Shown here: in pieces, positions 8,454-17,545 of the stretch
How positions within the stretch are numbered: position 1 is the stretch's first letter
Layout: every line of letters begins with the position of its first letter
From: Burkholderiales bacterium RIFCSPLOWO2_12_FULL_61_40
Lineage (GTDB): Bacteria > Pseudomonadota > Gammaproteobacteria > Burkholderiales > Burkholderiaceae_C
Direction: 5' to 3'
Assembly: GCA_001770935.1 (NCBI GenBank)
Contig: MESI01000050.1
Location: 1 to 64,000 of the forward strand
DNA length: 64,000 nt
The notes under the pieces: generated by a model
The model's input: only the letters and a program-made list of their open reading frames with translations
What the model was told of the DNA's origin: nothing
Database searches by the model: none
Made by a program: the position numbers and the translations under genes

Positions 8454-9002
8454 ATGAGCATTTCCCCCTTTTTTCGCACCCTGCGCTCGGCCTACCAGGC
8501 CGAAATTGACGATTTGACCTTCGACTCCGAAGGCAAGGACGTGCTGCGCCAACGCTTGGCACAGCGTCGCAAAGAACTGCCCTTCCTGCTGCAGATGTTG
8601 GAATTGAGCCCTGAAATGGTGTCGGTCATCTTCCACCAGGGGTTTCGTTTCAAGCTGCCTGCCGCCATGGACCATTTGGTCAGCCACGCGTCGGAAGATT
8701 TGCCGGTATGGGACAGTTTGGCTGACACCATCACCATGGCACCGTGGGCGCAAGAGTTGGCAAAAACCATCCTGAAAGAGCCTTTGGGCGAATGGTTTCT
8801 ATCGGTCGCGGCCGGATTGGAATACTTGTACGGCAAACCCGACCGTGCCCAGGTCGGCGCTGATGACGGTGAAGACCACGAGAACGAAGAGAATGAAGAT
8901 GGCCAGGATGACTCGGATGGAGAGGATGACGGAGATGAACGTGCTGGTGAAGAAGCGGGCGCTGACTGGATGGTCGAGCAAGGTTTCGACCGCAAAGATT
9001 GA
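8454..9002 (+). CDS. Protein of unknown function with highly acidic C-terminal tail
   Basis: A 182-residue soluble protein that I do not recognise. Residues 1-125 look globular and helical. Residues about 128-165 are a run rich in Asp and Glu, which should be disordered. There is no signal peptide or membrane segment. The stop is immediately followed by the next gene (TTG at 9003), indicating a coupled set with 9003-9770 and 9775-11049, downstream of the J-domain protein. Acidic tails often bind basic proteins or chaperones, but no function can be assigned. Confidence 0.7.
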   Translation: MSISPFFRTLRSAYQAEIDDLTFDSEGKDVLRQRLAQRRKELPFLLQMLELSPEMVSVIFHQGFRFKLPAAMDHLVSHASEDLPVWDSLADTITMAPWAQELAKTILKEPLGEWFLSVAAGLEYLYGKPDRAQVGADDGEDHENEENEDGQDDSDGEDDGDERAGEEAGADWMVEQGFDRKD

Positions 9003-9770
9003 TTGAACACATCGGATGAATTGATGAACCACCTTGCCCTGATTGCCAAAACACAAAGCCTGATTGCAGCAGGAGACATCGTTGGCGCCGAATCCGCATT
9101 GGTCGAACTGGCCGATACCGAGGGAGACCGTGCGCTCATGGTGGTGCTGGAGCAGTTGCCTGCCAAAGACGTGCTGGCCGTGATCCGTGAATACGACAAC
9201 TCCAAAGAGTCTGTCGTCAATCTGCTGGTGTCTCCGGCGCAGTTTGCCCGTGCCGTTGTGATCGAAAAACAATACCGCGACCTGACCCGCACCCATTTGC
9301 GCGGCATGATGAATGCCATTATTTTCAGGGACGACGCCGACCCGGTGGAGTTTTTAACCGCCATCGGCGACCTGGAAGGCGGAAGCGAGGCGCTGGCCGA
9401 CTATTTCTCGGAAAAATGGAGCCGCATTGAGGCTTTTGCCCGAGTCGGCACTTTTGACACGATTGAAGATGACGGTGAGATGCTTTCCGAGACGGCCCTG
9501 TATGCGTCGGCCTATGCAAAACCGCGAGTGGAACAAGACGAAGTGGCTGACCAGGATTGGATGGAACTGGCCTGGATATTGCGCTACCAGCTTCCCGATC
9601 TGTTCATTGAAATGCTGCTGGTGTTGCGTGCCAAGGCACGTGCGCACGACCTGGGACTGGGCGATGAGGATGAGTTGGAAGATGACGACGGCAAGGTAGA
9701 AACCGGCGACACCGACCGTGGCAAGGCCACACCTGCAGCCCGTGAATCGGACGAGGAATCGGCAATATAG
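9003..9770 (+). CDS. Protein of unknown function, helical-repeat-like, acidic tail
   Basis: Up to 255 residues, starting either at TTG 9003, directly after the previous stop, or at ATG 9024 (MNHLALIAK); neither has a clear ribosome site, so re-initiation is likely. The first half has short repeated helical patterns (ALMVVLEQLPAKDVLAVIRE, then VVNLLVSPAQFARAVV) that recall the N-terminal superhelical repeats of MgtE-like or DUF6178-like proteins; this is a weak resemblance by eye. The last 40 residues are Asp/Glu-rich, like the preceding protein. No transmembrane segment. Middle gene of a coupled trio. Confidence 0.65.
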   Translation: MNTSDELMNHLALIAKTQSLIAAGDIVGAESALVELADTEGDRALMVVLEQLPAKDVLAVIREYDNSKESVVNLLVSPAQFARAVVIEKQYRDLTRTHLRGMMNAIIFRDDADPVEFLTAIGDLEGGSEALADYFSEKWSRIEAFARVGTFDTIEDDGEMLSETALYASAYAKPRVEQDEVADQDWMELAWILRYQLPDLFIEMLLVLRAKARAHDLGLGDEDELEDDDGKVETGDTDRGKATPAARESDEESAI

Positions 9771-9774
9771 GCCT

Positions 9775-11049
9775 ATGTCAACGAGCAAGCAAGTTTATCC
9801 CCACGTTGTCTCCCTCTTTGACGCACGCCCTTTTTTCGAAAAGGCGTTGGCGTATGGGATACAAAACAGAATCCTTGACCAGGACAAGCTGGATACCATT
9901 GCCAACGATGCGCCCAAGGGCATGGTGCAAATTGCACGTTACTTTGGTAGCGAGTTTTTGCGCCCCGAACTGGAAAGAGCCAAAGACCGCATCGTGAATC
10001 TGGTCAGCCTATATTTGGAAAGCACCACGGGGGGCGATCTGCGCAAGGCGGCAGAGTCGTTGCGCGACCACTCGTTTTTGTCCCGCTCCAAAGGCGGCTC
10101 AGACATGCTCAAGGCCTTGATTGCCATGCCCCAGAACAGCCACTTTGGCATGAACGAGCGCACGGGCTTCACCGACGACCAAATTCCTCTGCTCGCCAAA
10201 TGGACCCTGCGGGGACTGCCCGACTACCAAGCGGAGTTGGCAAAGCGCAGTCAGGTCGCACAGGTGATCGATGCGGCCATTTGGCTGGCCGATCAACTCG
10301 GCCTGGATGTGACGGATCTGGAAGAAGCAGGCAAGGACGCCGAGGCGGTTATCCGCACGGCACTGTTGGTGTTGGCATGCAAACGCACCGAAATGCCCGA
10401 CTGGGTGGCCTTCGAGAAAATGGTTGCCGGGTTGCGCAAAAAATATGGAGCGTCGGCAACACCAACCAAAACCAAAGCCCCCGTCTCTGGCGAAGTGAAC
10501 TCACCCACTTTCTCCATTGCACTCCCTGCGGGGCTGCCAAAGCAGTTCCTGGACGTAGTGCGCACCGTACGCCAGTCCGTGGTGGCAGATATGCCCAAAA
10601 TACTGGACAGCGCCCTGCCCGTTCGAAAACTGTTTGACCAGACACCGGCATTCATGGGACGCTATTTTTGGCTGGAAGATGCCTTGAGCGAGGTCGACCA
10701 CTACGACCGTGCCGTTTCCGAAACATGGAACAAAGCCACGGGTGGACACCAGGATGAAGGGTCCCTGGTTACTTTGTTCCTTTGTCTGGCGGCCCAGGCC
10801 ACCCCCAAGACCGTGCTAACTGCTGCAGGTGCGGCAACCTTGCTTCGCAAGATCAGGAAAACCGGTCTTCAACCCCATCTGGCCACCGACTTTATCCGCG
10901 CACATGCCCCAGAGCAGCACCAGGAGGACTATGTCCGAATGTGGAGCGAATTTATCGAAGACGCACAGCCAACGCTGCTCAGTGATTTTGACTACGCCGT
11001 CAACGACGCATTGGCGCTGCTACGGCGAGAGTGCAACGTCAAGCAGTAA
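9775..11049 (+). CDS. Protein of unknown function, 424 residues
   Basis: Large soluble alpha-helical protein that I do not recognise. I chose the ATG at 9775, just after the previous stop (9770); an in-frame upstream GTG at 9718 would overlap the preceding gene. No signal peptide, membrane segment, Walker motif or metal-binding cluster is visible. The region around residues 225-245 is Pro/Thr/Lys-rich (ATPTKTKAPV) and probably links two globular halves. Third gene of the trio after the J-domain protein; a strong bidirectional terminator follows. Confidence 0.7.
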   Translation: MSTSKQVYPHVVSLFDARPFFEKALAYGIQNRILDQDKLDTIANDAPKGMVQIARYFGSEFLRPELERAKDRIVNLVSLYLESTTGGDLRKAAESLRDHSFLSRSKGGSDMLKALIAMPQNSHFGMNERTGFTDDQIPLLAKWTLRGLPDYQAELAKRSQVAQVIDAAIWLADQLGLDVTDLEEAGKDAEAVIRTALLVLACKRTEMPDWVAFEKMVAGLRKKYGASATPTKTKAPVSGEVNSPTFSIALPAGLPKQFLDVVRTVRQSVVADMPKILDSALPVRKLFDQTPAFMGRYFWLEDALSEVDHYDRAVSETWNKATGGHQDEGSLVTLFLCLAAQATPKTVLTAAGAATLLRKIRKTGLQPHLATDFIRAHAPEQHQEDYVRMWSEFIEDAQPTLLSDFDYAVNDALALLRRECNVKQ

Positions 11050-11066
11050 CTGAATGCAAAAGCAAG

Positions 11067-11094
11067 AAAGCCAGGCCTGTAAAGACCTGGCTTT
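11067..11094. terminator. Bidirectional terminator between convergent genes
   Basis: A perfect 9-bp inverted repeat AAAGCCAGG / CCTGGCTTT with a 10-base loop lies between the stops of the convergent genes ending at 11049 (+) and 11122 (-). Confidence 0.75.
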
Positions 11095-11121
11095 CATTCC
11101 CCAAGTTTTCTGTCCTAGCAA

Positions 11122-13320
11122 TCAGGCTGCGACGGCTACCTTGACGCTTTTCTTCGCAGCCACTTTCTTCACGGCCACAGGTTTGGCTGCGGCTTTGGGA
11201 GCCTTGGCTTCTTTGACGACCTTAAGAGTTTTAACGGCTTTGATGGACTTCGCGGCCTTGATGGGAACCACCTTGGCGCCGTCAGAACCTTTCCAGGTCA
11301 GGCGCGCCTTCTTGGCCAGTGTCACCACCTTGGCGATGTCTTCATCGGTGAATACACCATTCACACCTGAAATAGCAGCCAGTTTCATGCCGTGCTTGAG
11401 ACCGAGCTTGTAGATCTCCTTGACCTTCTCCCACTCGGTGTCGCGCCCGACGGTAAACACTTCAAAACGACCTTCCAGCGCCAGCACAATGGTCTCGGCC
11501 AGGCAGGCGTAAATCACATTCGGGGGTAGGCCAATGCTCTTCAATCCCTTGACCTTGGTCGGCAGGTCAATCTCACCAGATTCAATCACCAGCACATCCG
11601 GGCGCTTGGCCACGTCAGATGCGGGCAGGTCCAGAGGGCGGGCCACGTCGGTGATGACGCAACCTGGCTTGACCTTCATGATGTCCAGAATTTCTTTGCC
11701 CGCCCCGGAAGTCGACGTCACGATCATGTCCATGTCGGCCAGCAAATCGTTGTAGTTGACGGTGGTGAAAACCTTGGCGTCCGGTGTTTCCTTGAGGATG
11801 GATGCCTTGAGTTCATCCAGCTTGCTCAGGGTGCGCCCGGCCAAATAGACCTCATCAAAGGACATGGCCAGCAGACGGGCACTGACCGAGCCGATCGACC
11901 CGGATGCACCAATGACCATGGTCTTGGCAGCCACTTTTTTGTTGTGCTTGTTGATGGTCATCAGACCCATGCGGCGCATGGCATCGGCTGCAGCCCACAA
12001 AGCACCGGACGCCGAATAGCTGTTGCCGGTGGTGATGGGCAGGCTGGAGCGCCGGGCGACGGTTACACCGGCATCGCCCACCACCTTGGTGAAGGCACCC
12101 AGGCCCATGATTTGCGCCCCCATCTTTTCGGCCATTTTGGACGCCTGCAGCAGGCGGCGGTAGGTGAACTCGGGGCTGCGCGACAGCATTTCCTTGGGCG
12201 TGCCGCCGACAGAGATGAGCCAGCCTTCCGTTTCTGCACCGGTGGGGGAGATGATATTGCTCATCTTGCAGTACACCATGGGCGGCATATGCGCGGCCAG
12301 TGTTTCCACGGTGTTCATCACGAACTTGGGCGTGGACTTGGGGATGGGGAGCGCATTTTCAAAATTTTTCTGACTCAAGGGATGAATCACGAAGGCAAAG
12401 CGGCGGATGTTGCGGAATTTCCCGGTGGGGTGCAACAGGCGTGGCTTGATATGCAGCTCGTCGAGAATTTCTTCGAAATCGTCGTCCGACACCTCCAGTG
12501 GGGACTTTTCCAGCGCTGCCAGAATCATGGCCTCGATGGTGTTGATGCCAACCACTTTGTCAAAGAGCTTGGGAGACACATCGACCACCAGGTTGACTTT
12601 TTGGTCCTTGAAAAAAGCCATGCGCTCGTCGTCCACGGCCGAGGTAATCAGGGTCTTGCCTTCCAGATTGCCGGCTTCGGTGACCGCCTTGATTTCTGCA
12701 AAGGTGCCCACAATGACGTGGGACTTGGCTACGGCACCGGCGACACGCTTGTTTTTGAAGCCCGACAGCGCGGCTTCGAGCATTTGTCCGGGCTTGCTGT
12801 TCAGGACGAAATCGCTGCCCCTGGCGTACAACTCCAATTGCTCAATGGAGCCGAGCAACATGGGCGACCCCGTCTGGAACACGGGGTCTGCAAAGCTCAG
12901 GTTCTTGGAATAGTCGGACATGGCCACGGCCATGTCGTAGTTGCGCATACCGGAGAGAAACAGCACCAGATTGTTGTTGAAATAGTTGCCCAGTTCTTTC
13001 TGCACATAACGCACCGCGCGCACCTGCAGCAAACGGCGCAAAGTGGCACCGGTAGTGACGGGCACGCGGGTCACCACATTCGTCAAACGCTTGGTTTCCT
13101 TGTTGGTCACCGTGCGCAGGCCCACGTTGTAGTGGTCGCTGATTTCACCCAGGCCCACGGCATCCGCAGTCGCCTGGTGGCGGCGCATCAGTTCCCATGC
13201 CTTGCCCGTATCCTGGTCCGCACCGAGGCGGCGCACAGAAAAACTTTGGCCTAAAAATTCAGTCTTAAATTCAAAATCCTGTTTGGACGAACCTAGTGTG
13301 ACAGTGACTACCTTTTTCAT
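11122..13320 (-). CDS. Acyl-reductase-like dehydrogenase with extra N-terminal region and Lys/Ala-rich tail
   Basis: A 732-residue protein. Residues about 300-660 resemble cyanobacterial-type long-chain acyl-ACP/acyl-CoA reductases (fatty aldehyde forming): MGLGAFTKVVGDAGV (405-419), TTGNSYSASGA (430-440), Rossmann motif GASGSIG (471-477), DVARPLD (558-564) and YACLAETIVLALEGR (604-618), where C606 may be the acyl-thioester cysteine. The cyanobacterial enzymes are about 340 residues, so the 300-residue N-terminal region is extra. Residues about 676-732 are Lys/Ala/Val-rich, like histone-H1-type or phasin tails. A strong ribosome site (AAGGAGAG) precedes the ATG. It lies 77 bases after the iron alcohol dehydrogenase gene, suggesting acyl to aldehyde to alcohol conversion or the reverse; this is inference. 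Confidence 0.7.
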   Translation of the reverse strand: MKKVVTVTLGSSKQDFEFKTEFLGQSFSVRRLGADQDTGKAWELMRRHQATADAVGLGEISDHYNVGLRTVTNKETKRLTNVVTRVPVTTGATLRRLLQVRAVRYVQKELGNYFNNNLVLFLSGMRNYDMAVAMSDYSKNLSFADPVFQTGSPMLLGSIEQLELYARGSDFVLNSKPGQMLEAALSGFKNKRVAGAVAKSHVIVGTFAEIKAVTEAGNLEGKTLITSAVDDERMAFFKDQKVNLVVDVSPKLFDKVVGINTIEAMILAALEKSPLEVSDDDFEEILDELHIKPRLLHPTGKFRNIRRFAFVIHPLSQKNFENALPIPKSTPKFVMNTVETLAAHMPPMVYCKMSNIISPTGAETEGWLISVGGTPKEMLSRSPEFTYRRLLQASKMAEKMGAQIMGLGAFTKVVGDAGVTVARRSSLPITTGNSYSASGALWAAADAMRRMGLMTINKHNKKVAAKTMVIGASGSIGSVSARLLAMSFDEVYLAGRTLSKLDELKASILKETPDAKVFTTVNYNDLLADMDMIVTSTSGAGKEILDIMKVKPGCVITDVARPLDLPASDVAKRPDVLVIESGEIDLPTKVKGLKSIGLPPNVIYACLAETIVLALEGRFEVFTVGRDTEWEKVKEIYKLGLKHGMKLAAISGVNGVFTDEDIAKVVTLAKKARLTWKGSDGAKVVPIKAAKSIKAVKTLKVVKEAKAPKAAAKPVAVKKVAAKKSVKVAVAA

Positions 13321-13397
13321 TCAATCTCTCCTTATTTGAAACTTAAAATCAGCCGGAATCTGGATCGGCAGATTCACGGCTGGCTGGGCTAACTGGT

Positions 13398-14669
13398 TCA
13401 GGCAGCCTTTTTCCGACGTTCGGCAGGTTTCGCCTTTGTCATTGCTTTGGGAAGCGCTTGGCGAATGATGCCTTCGCACACCTCTTGGGACATGTAGCGG
13501 GGCACCGGGTAACCCGTGTGGGCTTCCCAGCAAGCGGCCTTGGCCAATGCGGGGATATCGGCTTCTTGCAAAGCATCCAGACAGGTCGGAATGCCGAGGT
13601 CTTGATTCAGCTGGTCCACTGCATCCAGAAACTTTTGTGCCAAGACCTCGGACGACTCGTCTTCGGTGCCTACCTTGGCACGCACTGCCAGCAATGCCAG
13701 CCGTTCGGTGATCGCCGGGCTGGAATACTTCAACACAAAGGGCAGCATGATGGCATTGGCCAAACCGTGCGGTGTGTGGTACTTGCCGCCAAACTGGTGT
13801 GCAATGGCATGCACATAACCCACGTTGGCCCGGGTAAATGCAAAGCCGGCATAGGTCGAGGCCAGCGCCATTTTCTCGCGGGCTTCCAGATTCTTGCCAT
13901 CCGAGTAGGCGGTGCGCAGGTTCTCAAAAATCAGGCCCACGGCCGACAGCGCCATGCCGTCGGAGTACGGTGTGGTCCAGTGGCCCACAAAGGCTTCCAC
14001 GGCGTGCGTCAAGGCATCAATGCCAGTGGCGGCCGTGATGTGGGGCGGCAAGCCTGTCATGAGCGAGGGGTCCAAAGCAGCCATTTTGGGGACCATGCGT
14101 GGATCCACAATCACCAGCTTCTTGTGCGTTTGCGGATCAGAGATCACGGCAGCCACTGTTACCTCGGAGCCGGTGCCCGCAGTCGTGGGAACGGCATAAA
14201 TTTTGACGGGTGAGCGCAAGCCTTTGAGATACCCGGCCAACTGGCGCAAGGGTTTGGGGTTGGCCACGCTGACGGCGATGGCTTTGGAGGCGTCCATGGA
14301 CGACCCCCCGCCAAAAGCCACGATGGCATCGCAGCCGTTTTCTTTGTAAAACTCGATGCCTTGCTCGATCAAGGGAATGGGTGCATCGGGTGTGATTTCA
14401 TCAAACACCACGAACTGTGCGCCGCCAGCGGTCAGTGCATCGGTGAGCGGTTGCAACAAACCCAACTTGGAGATGATGCTGTCGGTGACGATCAAAATCT
14501 TGCTGTGGCCAAATCCTGCAATGGCTTGGCCCAATCGGGCGCTGGAGCCAGGACCCACCAGCAAAGTGGGTTGGGGAATGGGAATAAACCGGGTTAACAA
14601 ACCGGCTCCTCGCATCAAAGCCCCGAGCCCTGCTGCACGCACTGAGTCACTCAACAAATCAGATATCAA
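13398..14669 (-). CDS. Iron-containing (class III) alcohol dehydrogenase
   Basis: NAD(P)- and Fe-dependent alcohol dehydrogenase of 423 residues. The nucleotide site GGGSSMDASK is at residues 120-129, with PTTAGTGSEVT further on; the metal-ligand region ALTHAVEAFVG and the motif HAIAHQFGGKYHTPHG are intact. I chose the TTG start at 14669 because it has an excellent ribosome site (AAAGGAG, 7-base spacing). An ATG at 14708 is in frame but lacks one and would add 13 residues. First gene of a probable operon with the acyl-reductase-like protein. Confidence 0.87.
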   Translation of the reverse strand: MISDLLSDSVRAAGLGALMRGAGLLTRFIPIPQPTLLVGPGSSARLGQAIAGFGHSKILIVTDSIISKLGLLQPLTDALTAGGAQFVVFDEITPDAPIPLIEQGIEFYKENGCDAIVAFGGGSSMDASKAIAVSVANPKPLRQLAGYLKGLRSPVKIYAVPTTAGTGSEVTVAAVISDPQTHKKLVIVDPRMVPKMAALDPSLMTGLPPHITAATGIDALTHAVEAFVGHWTTPYSDGMALSAVGLIFENLRTAYSDGKNLEAREKMALASTYAGFAFTRANVGYVHAIAHQFGGKYHTPHGLANAIMLPFVLKYSSPAITERLALLAVRAKVGTEDESSEVLAQKFLDAVDQLNQDLGIPTCLDALQEADIPALAKAACWEAHTGYPVPRYMSQEVCEGIIRQALPKAMTKAKPAERRKKAA

Positions 14670-14769
14670 GAGATTTCTCCTTTGGGGAAATGTGAAAAGC
14701 GCCAGCATAGTATGCCTTTGACTTCAACATTTGAGGCGCCACCTTAAACAAGGATAAACCCTGATAGCG

Positions 14770-15360
14770 TCAGCGCATGTGCTTGAACATTTTGGCCTGA
14801 AACCGCTCAGGTATTCCCACGCGGCGCGGGCCGGGAATCAACGCAAAAGACTCGCCCGCTCGCAGTGTTCCGGGCGCGTCCACCGACAGGTAAAAACCAC
14901 AAAACCCACTTTGCGCCATGGTCTTTACGGCCATGTTGAAACCCATGGCCGCGTTGAATTTGAAACAGGGTTCACGCGGTTGGGACACGCGCAGCGTGCA
15001 GTCGGCAAACTGCAACACATCCCCCACCCAGACCTCGCTTTCCAGCAAACCTTGCAAGGTCAGGTTTTCGCCGAGCGCGCCTGGATTCAACGCGGCATCG
15101 ATGCCGCCCACGCCCGCTTCCAAGCGGGCGGCACGCCAAAAATCGTAGTGCTCCGCGGGGTAGGCGTACACCGCTTTTTCCAGGCCGCCGTGGACCGACA
15201 GGTCGGCTTGTTCGTCCCCCTCCAGCCCCAATGCCGCTACGCGGACCGGACCAGCTACGGGCGTTTTGTGGATGGCCGTCAAAATCGGGCGGCCGGAGAT
15301 GATCACCTTGCGGGCCTGTGCCACCTGGACGCCAAGGACCGATTGCCGGGGTTGGGACAT
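14770..15360 (-). CDS. MOSC domain protein, YiiM-like
   Basis: A 196-residue single-domain MOSC protein similar to YiiM, a molybdenum-cofactor enzyme that reduces N-hydroxylated bases and related compounds. The family patterns GDEQADLSVHGGLEKAVYAY (48-67), NPGALGENLT (92-101) and SQPREPCFKF, with the Mo-ligand Cys in the PREPC motif, are present. It starts 11 bases after the exonuclease gene in the same direction. Confidence 0.87.
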   Translation of the reverse strand: MSQPRQSVLGVQVAQARKVIISGRPILTAIHKTPVAGPVRVAALGLEGDEQADLSVHGGLEKAVYAYPAEHYDFWRAARLEAGVGGIDAALNPGALGENLTLQGLLESEVWVGDVLQFADCTLRVSQPREPCFKFNAAMGFNMAVKTMAQSGFCGFYLSVDAPGTLRAGESFALIPGPRRVGIPERFQAKMFKHMR

Positions 15361-15371
15361 GGTTTGGACGC

Positions 15372-16412
15372 CTACAACTGGCGGTGCAGTATTTCACCGG
15401 GACGGGAGGAATACTTCACCGCAGAATTCAATTTTTCCACCTGCACGACGGCAGAGCGCTGGTGGTAGACCGTGGCCTTGAGCCATTCGCATTCTGACTG
15501 CAGCGCGGCATCGTCGGCCAGACGGGTGTGCCAGACTTTTTGGTCGCTGTTCCAGCGGTAGCCGCGGGCCTTGAGCTGGTCCTTGGCGTCGAAGGGCGCA
15601 TGGGTGGCCTGCAATCGAAAGCTTGGTTTTTTCGCTGCCGCAATCAGGTGGGCCAGGCCGGTGTGCACGGCAATGGGCAGTTGGCCGACCAGCACCGCCA
15701 GCAGGGCATGGCAATCCATTTCTGCGCGGTGCGCATCGTAAAACAAGCCCAGAGCCTGCGCCAGACTCTCCAGTTTGGCAGAGCTGCGCCCTTGCGCCTT
15801 CCAGTCGATGTCGGCAAAGGAACAGGCCCAGGCCAGACGGCTGAATTGCGGAATGCGGTCTTCGGCAAAGGGACGGTCAAACCCTGCGTTGTGCGCAATA
15901 ACGATGTCCACGCCTTCCAACAGCTGGGCAATGCGGCCTTCATCCAGCCGTTGCCCCTGCACATCGGCATCGGTCAGACCGGTGATTTCAATGACCTCTT
16001 TGGGGATGGCCATACCGGGGTCTTCCAGGCCGTCGTACACCTGGACTGCGCCCACAGGCAAACCGGTGGCGGTGTCCACATCCACCCGCAACAGCGCCAG
16101 CTCAATGATTTTGTCTCTGGAGTGGTCCAGCCCCGTGGTCTCGGTGTCCAGTACCACAATGCGGGTCACCGCCTGTGGCTCCTCGCCGGGCCACTGCACG
16201 CAGGGTTTGAGGCGGCGCAAGATGCGGTAATCGGGATGCAGGGCCAGCACCTCGGCCATGGACTCCGCATCGCCTGGAGCGACCCCGGCCACGGTAGGGG
16301 CCGTGTCGGGTGTGGCGGGTGGCATGTACGGCGGGGGCATAACGAGGGCTTGGGAGGTGATGGGTGCTTTGGGTTTGCTTTTGCGGGCGGGCTGGCGCTT
16401 TTTCGGCTCCAT
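15372..16412 (-). CDS. 3'-5' exonuclease (DnaQ-like DEDD) with C-terminal DUF5710-like domain
   Basis: A 346-residue protein from the chosen ATG. The DEDD exonuclease core runs from about residue 85 to 265: DxE motif D89-T-E91 (LDTETTGLD), a second acid in AHNAGFDRPF, and the final HRAEMDCHALL motif. Residues 1-50 are Pro/Lys-rich and probably disordered. The last 75 residues contain FDAKDQLKARGYRWNSDQKV, a pattern like the DUF5710 fold found in plasmid and nuclease proteins. The start is uncertain: in-frame GTG 16475 and TTG 16523 would extend it. Likely role is DNA or RNA 3'-end processing. Confidence 0.8.
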   Translation of the reverse strand: MEPKKRQPARKSKPKAPITSQALVMPPPYMPPATPDTAPTVAGVAPGDAESMAEVLALHPDYRILRRLKPCVQWPGEEPQAVTRIVVLDTETTGLDHSRDKIIELALLRVDVDTATGLPVGAVQVYDGLEDPGMAIPKEVIEITGLTDADVQGQRLDEGRIAQLLEGVDIVIAHNAGFDRPFAEDRIPQFSRLAWACSFADIDWKAQGRSSAKLESLAQALGLFYDAHRAEMDCHALLAVLVGQLPIAVHTGLAHLIAAAKKPSFRLQATHAPFDAKDQLKARGYRWNSDQKVWHTRLADDAALQSECEWLKATVYHQRSAVVQVEKLNSAVKYSSRPGEILHRQL

Positions 16413-16574
16413 CGGGGGCAAGCGGATTTCTGGAAAAAGGTCGGAACTGAACTGGTCTTGGCTCAAAGGTATCACCCGGTAAATGCGGTCGTGCGGATTG
16501 TGTGTCTGTGCGAATGCGCACAAGCGCGATTATTGCCTCTATCATCTGGCGCAATTCCCCGCTCGACCATCTTT

Positions 16575-17495
16575 ATGGACTCTATGACTACTCTAAAGGC
16601 CCGCTCCAAACCACTGCTCCCCCTCAAAGGCGTGCGCATTCTTAGCCTGGCCCTGAACCTGCCGGGCCCGGCCGCGCTGATGCGGGCGCGGCAAATGGGG
16701 GCCACCTGCGTCAAACTGGAGCCCCCCGCCCACCCCAGCGCCCCCGCGGGTACGTCGGGCGACCCCATGGGCCTGTACAACCGCGCCGCCTACGACGTGC
16801 TGCACCAGGGCGTGAAAATTGCCAGCGCCGACCTCAAGACCGAAGCAGGCCAAAAGGCCCTGCACAAGGAGCTGGCCAAGACCGACGTGTTGCTCACCTC
16901 CTTTCGTCCCTCGGCACTGAAAAAGCTGGGCCTGGAGTGGAAAACGCTGCAAAAACAATACCCCCAGCTGTCCTGGGTGGCCATCGTCGGAGCGCCCGGT
17001 GAACGGGCTGAAGAACCCGGTCACGACCTGACCTACCTGGCGGAAAACCACCTGGTCACCGGACTGGATTTGCCCCCTACCCTGTACGCCGACATGGGCG
17101 GCTCGCTGATGGCGTCCGAGGCCATTTTGCAAACCCGGCTGCACCAGTTGCACAAAGGCAAAGGAACGCGGCTGGAAATTGCCCTGTCAGAGGCAGCCTG
17201 CTATCTGGCACTGCCCCGCAGCTGGGGCCTGACCACGCCCGGCGCGGCCGTGGGTGGCGCGCACGCGGGCTACAAGGTCTACCCCTGCAAAGACGGCCGC
17301 GTGGCCCTGGCCGCGCTGGAGCCGCACTTTGCCGCCTCTTTGGCCACCGAGGTGGGTTTGCAAAAATCCCACATCATGGCCATGTTTGCGCCCGAGACAC
17401 ACACGGCGATTGCGGCCTATCTGGCGGGAAAAACACGCAAGGAACTGGATGCATTGGCCACGGCCAAGGACATTCCTCTGCATACCCTGGCCTGA
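16575..17495 (+). CDS. CaiB/BaiF-family CoA-transferase (short)
   Basis: A 306-residue class III CoA-transferase or racemase family protein. It begins with the family pattern LKGVRILSLALNLPGPAALM, where the usual sequence has D and A/G residues around DLSRVLAGP; the typical catalytic Asp motif (near YDVLHQGVK...LKT) is only partly kept. It is shorter than most members (about 380-400), lacking part of the C-terminal region. The ATG at 16575 is in frame with much longer upstream open sequence that is only the complement of the exonuclease gene. Substrate not predictable; may act as an alpha-methylacyl-CoA racemase relative. Confidence 0.75.
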   Translation: MDSMTTLKARSKPLLPLKGVRILSLALNLPGPAALMRARQMGATCVKLEPPAHPSAPAGTSGDPMGLYNRAAYDVLHQGVKIASADLKTEAGQKALHKELAKTDVLLTSFRPSALKKLGLEWKTLQKQYPQLSWVAIVGAPGERAEEPGHDLTYLAENHLVTGLDLPPTLYADMGGSLMASEAILQTRLHQLHKGKGTRLEIALSEAACYLALPRSWGLTTPGAAVGGAHAGYKVYPCKDGRVALAALEPHFAASLATEVGLQKSHIMAMFAPETHTAIAAYLAGKTRKELDALATAKDIPLHTLA

Positions 17496-17545
17496 TAAAC
17501 CTTGCCCCGGATCAGCGCAGCATGCACCGCACGCCGACAACGGCT

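Noticed and set aside
7989..11049. Integrative element at tRNA-Asn
   Set aside because: No integrase gene or repeated tRNA 3' end was found downstream in the window.
15528..16574. Upstream extension of the CaiB-like open frame
   Set aside because: The frame runs over the exonuclease gene on the other strand; family homology starts only at about 16600.
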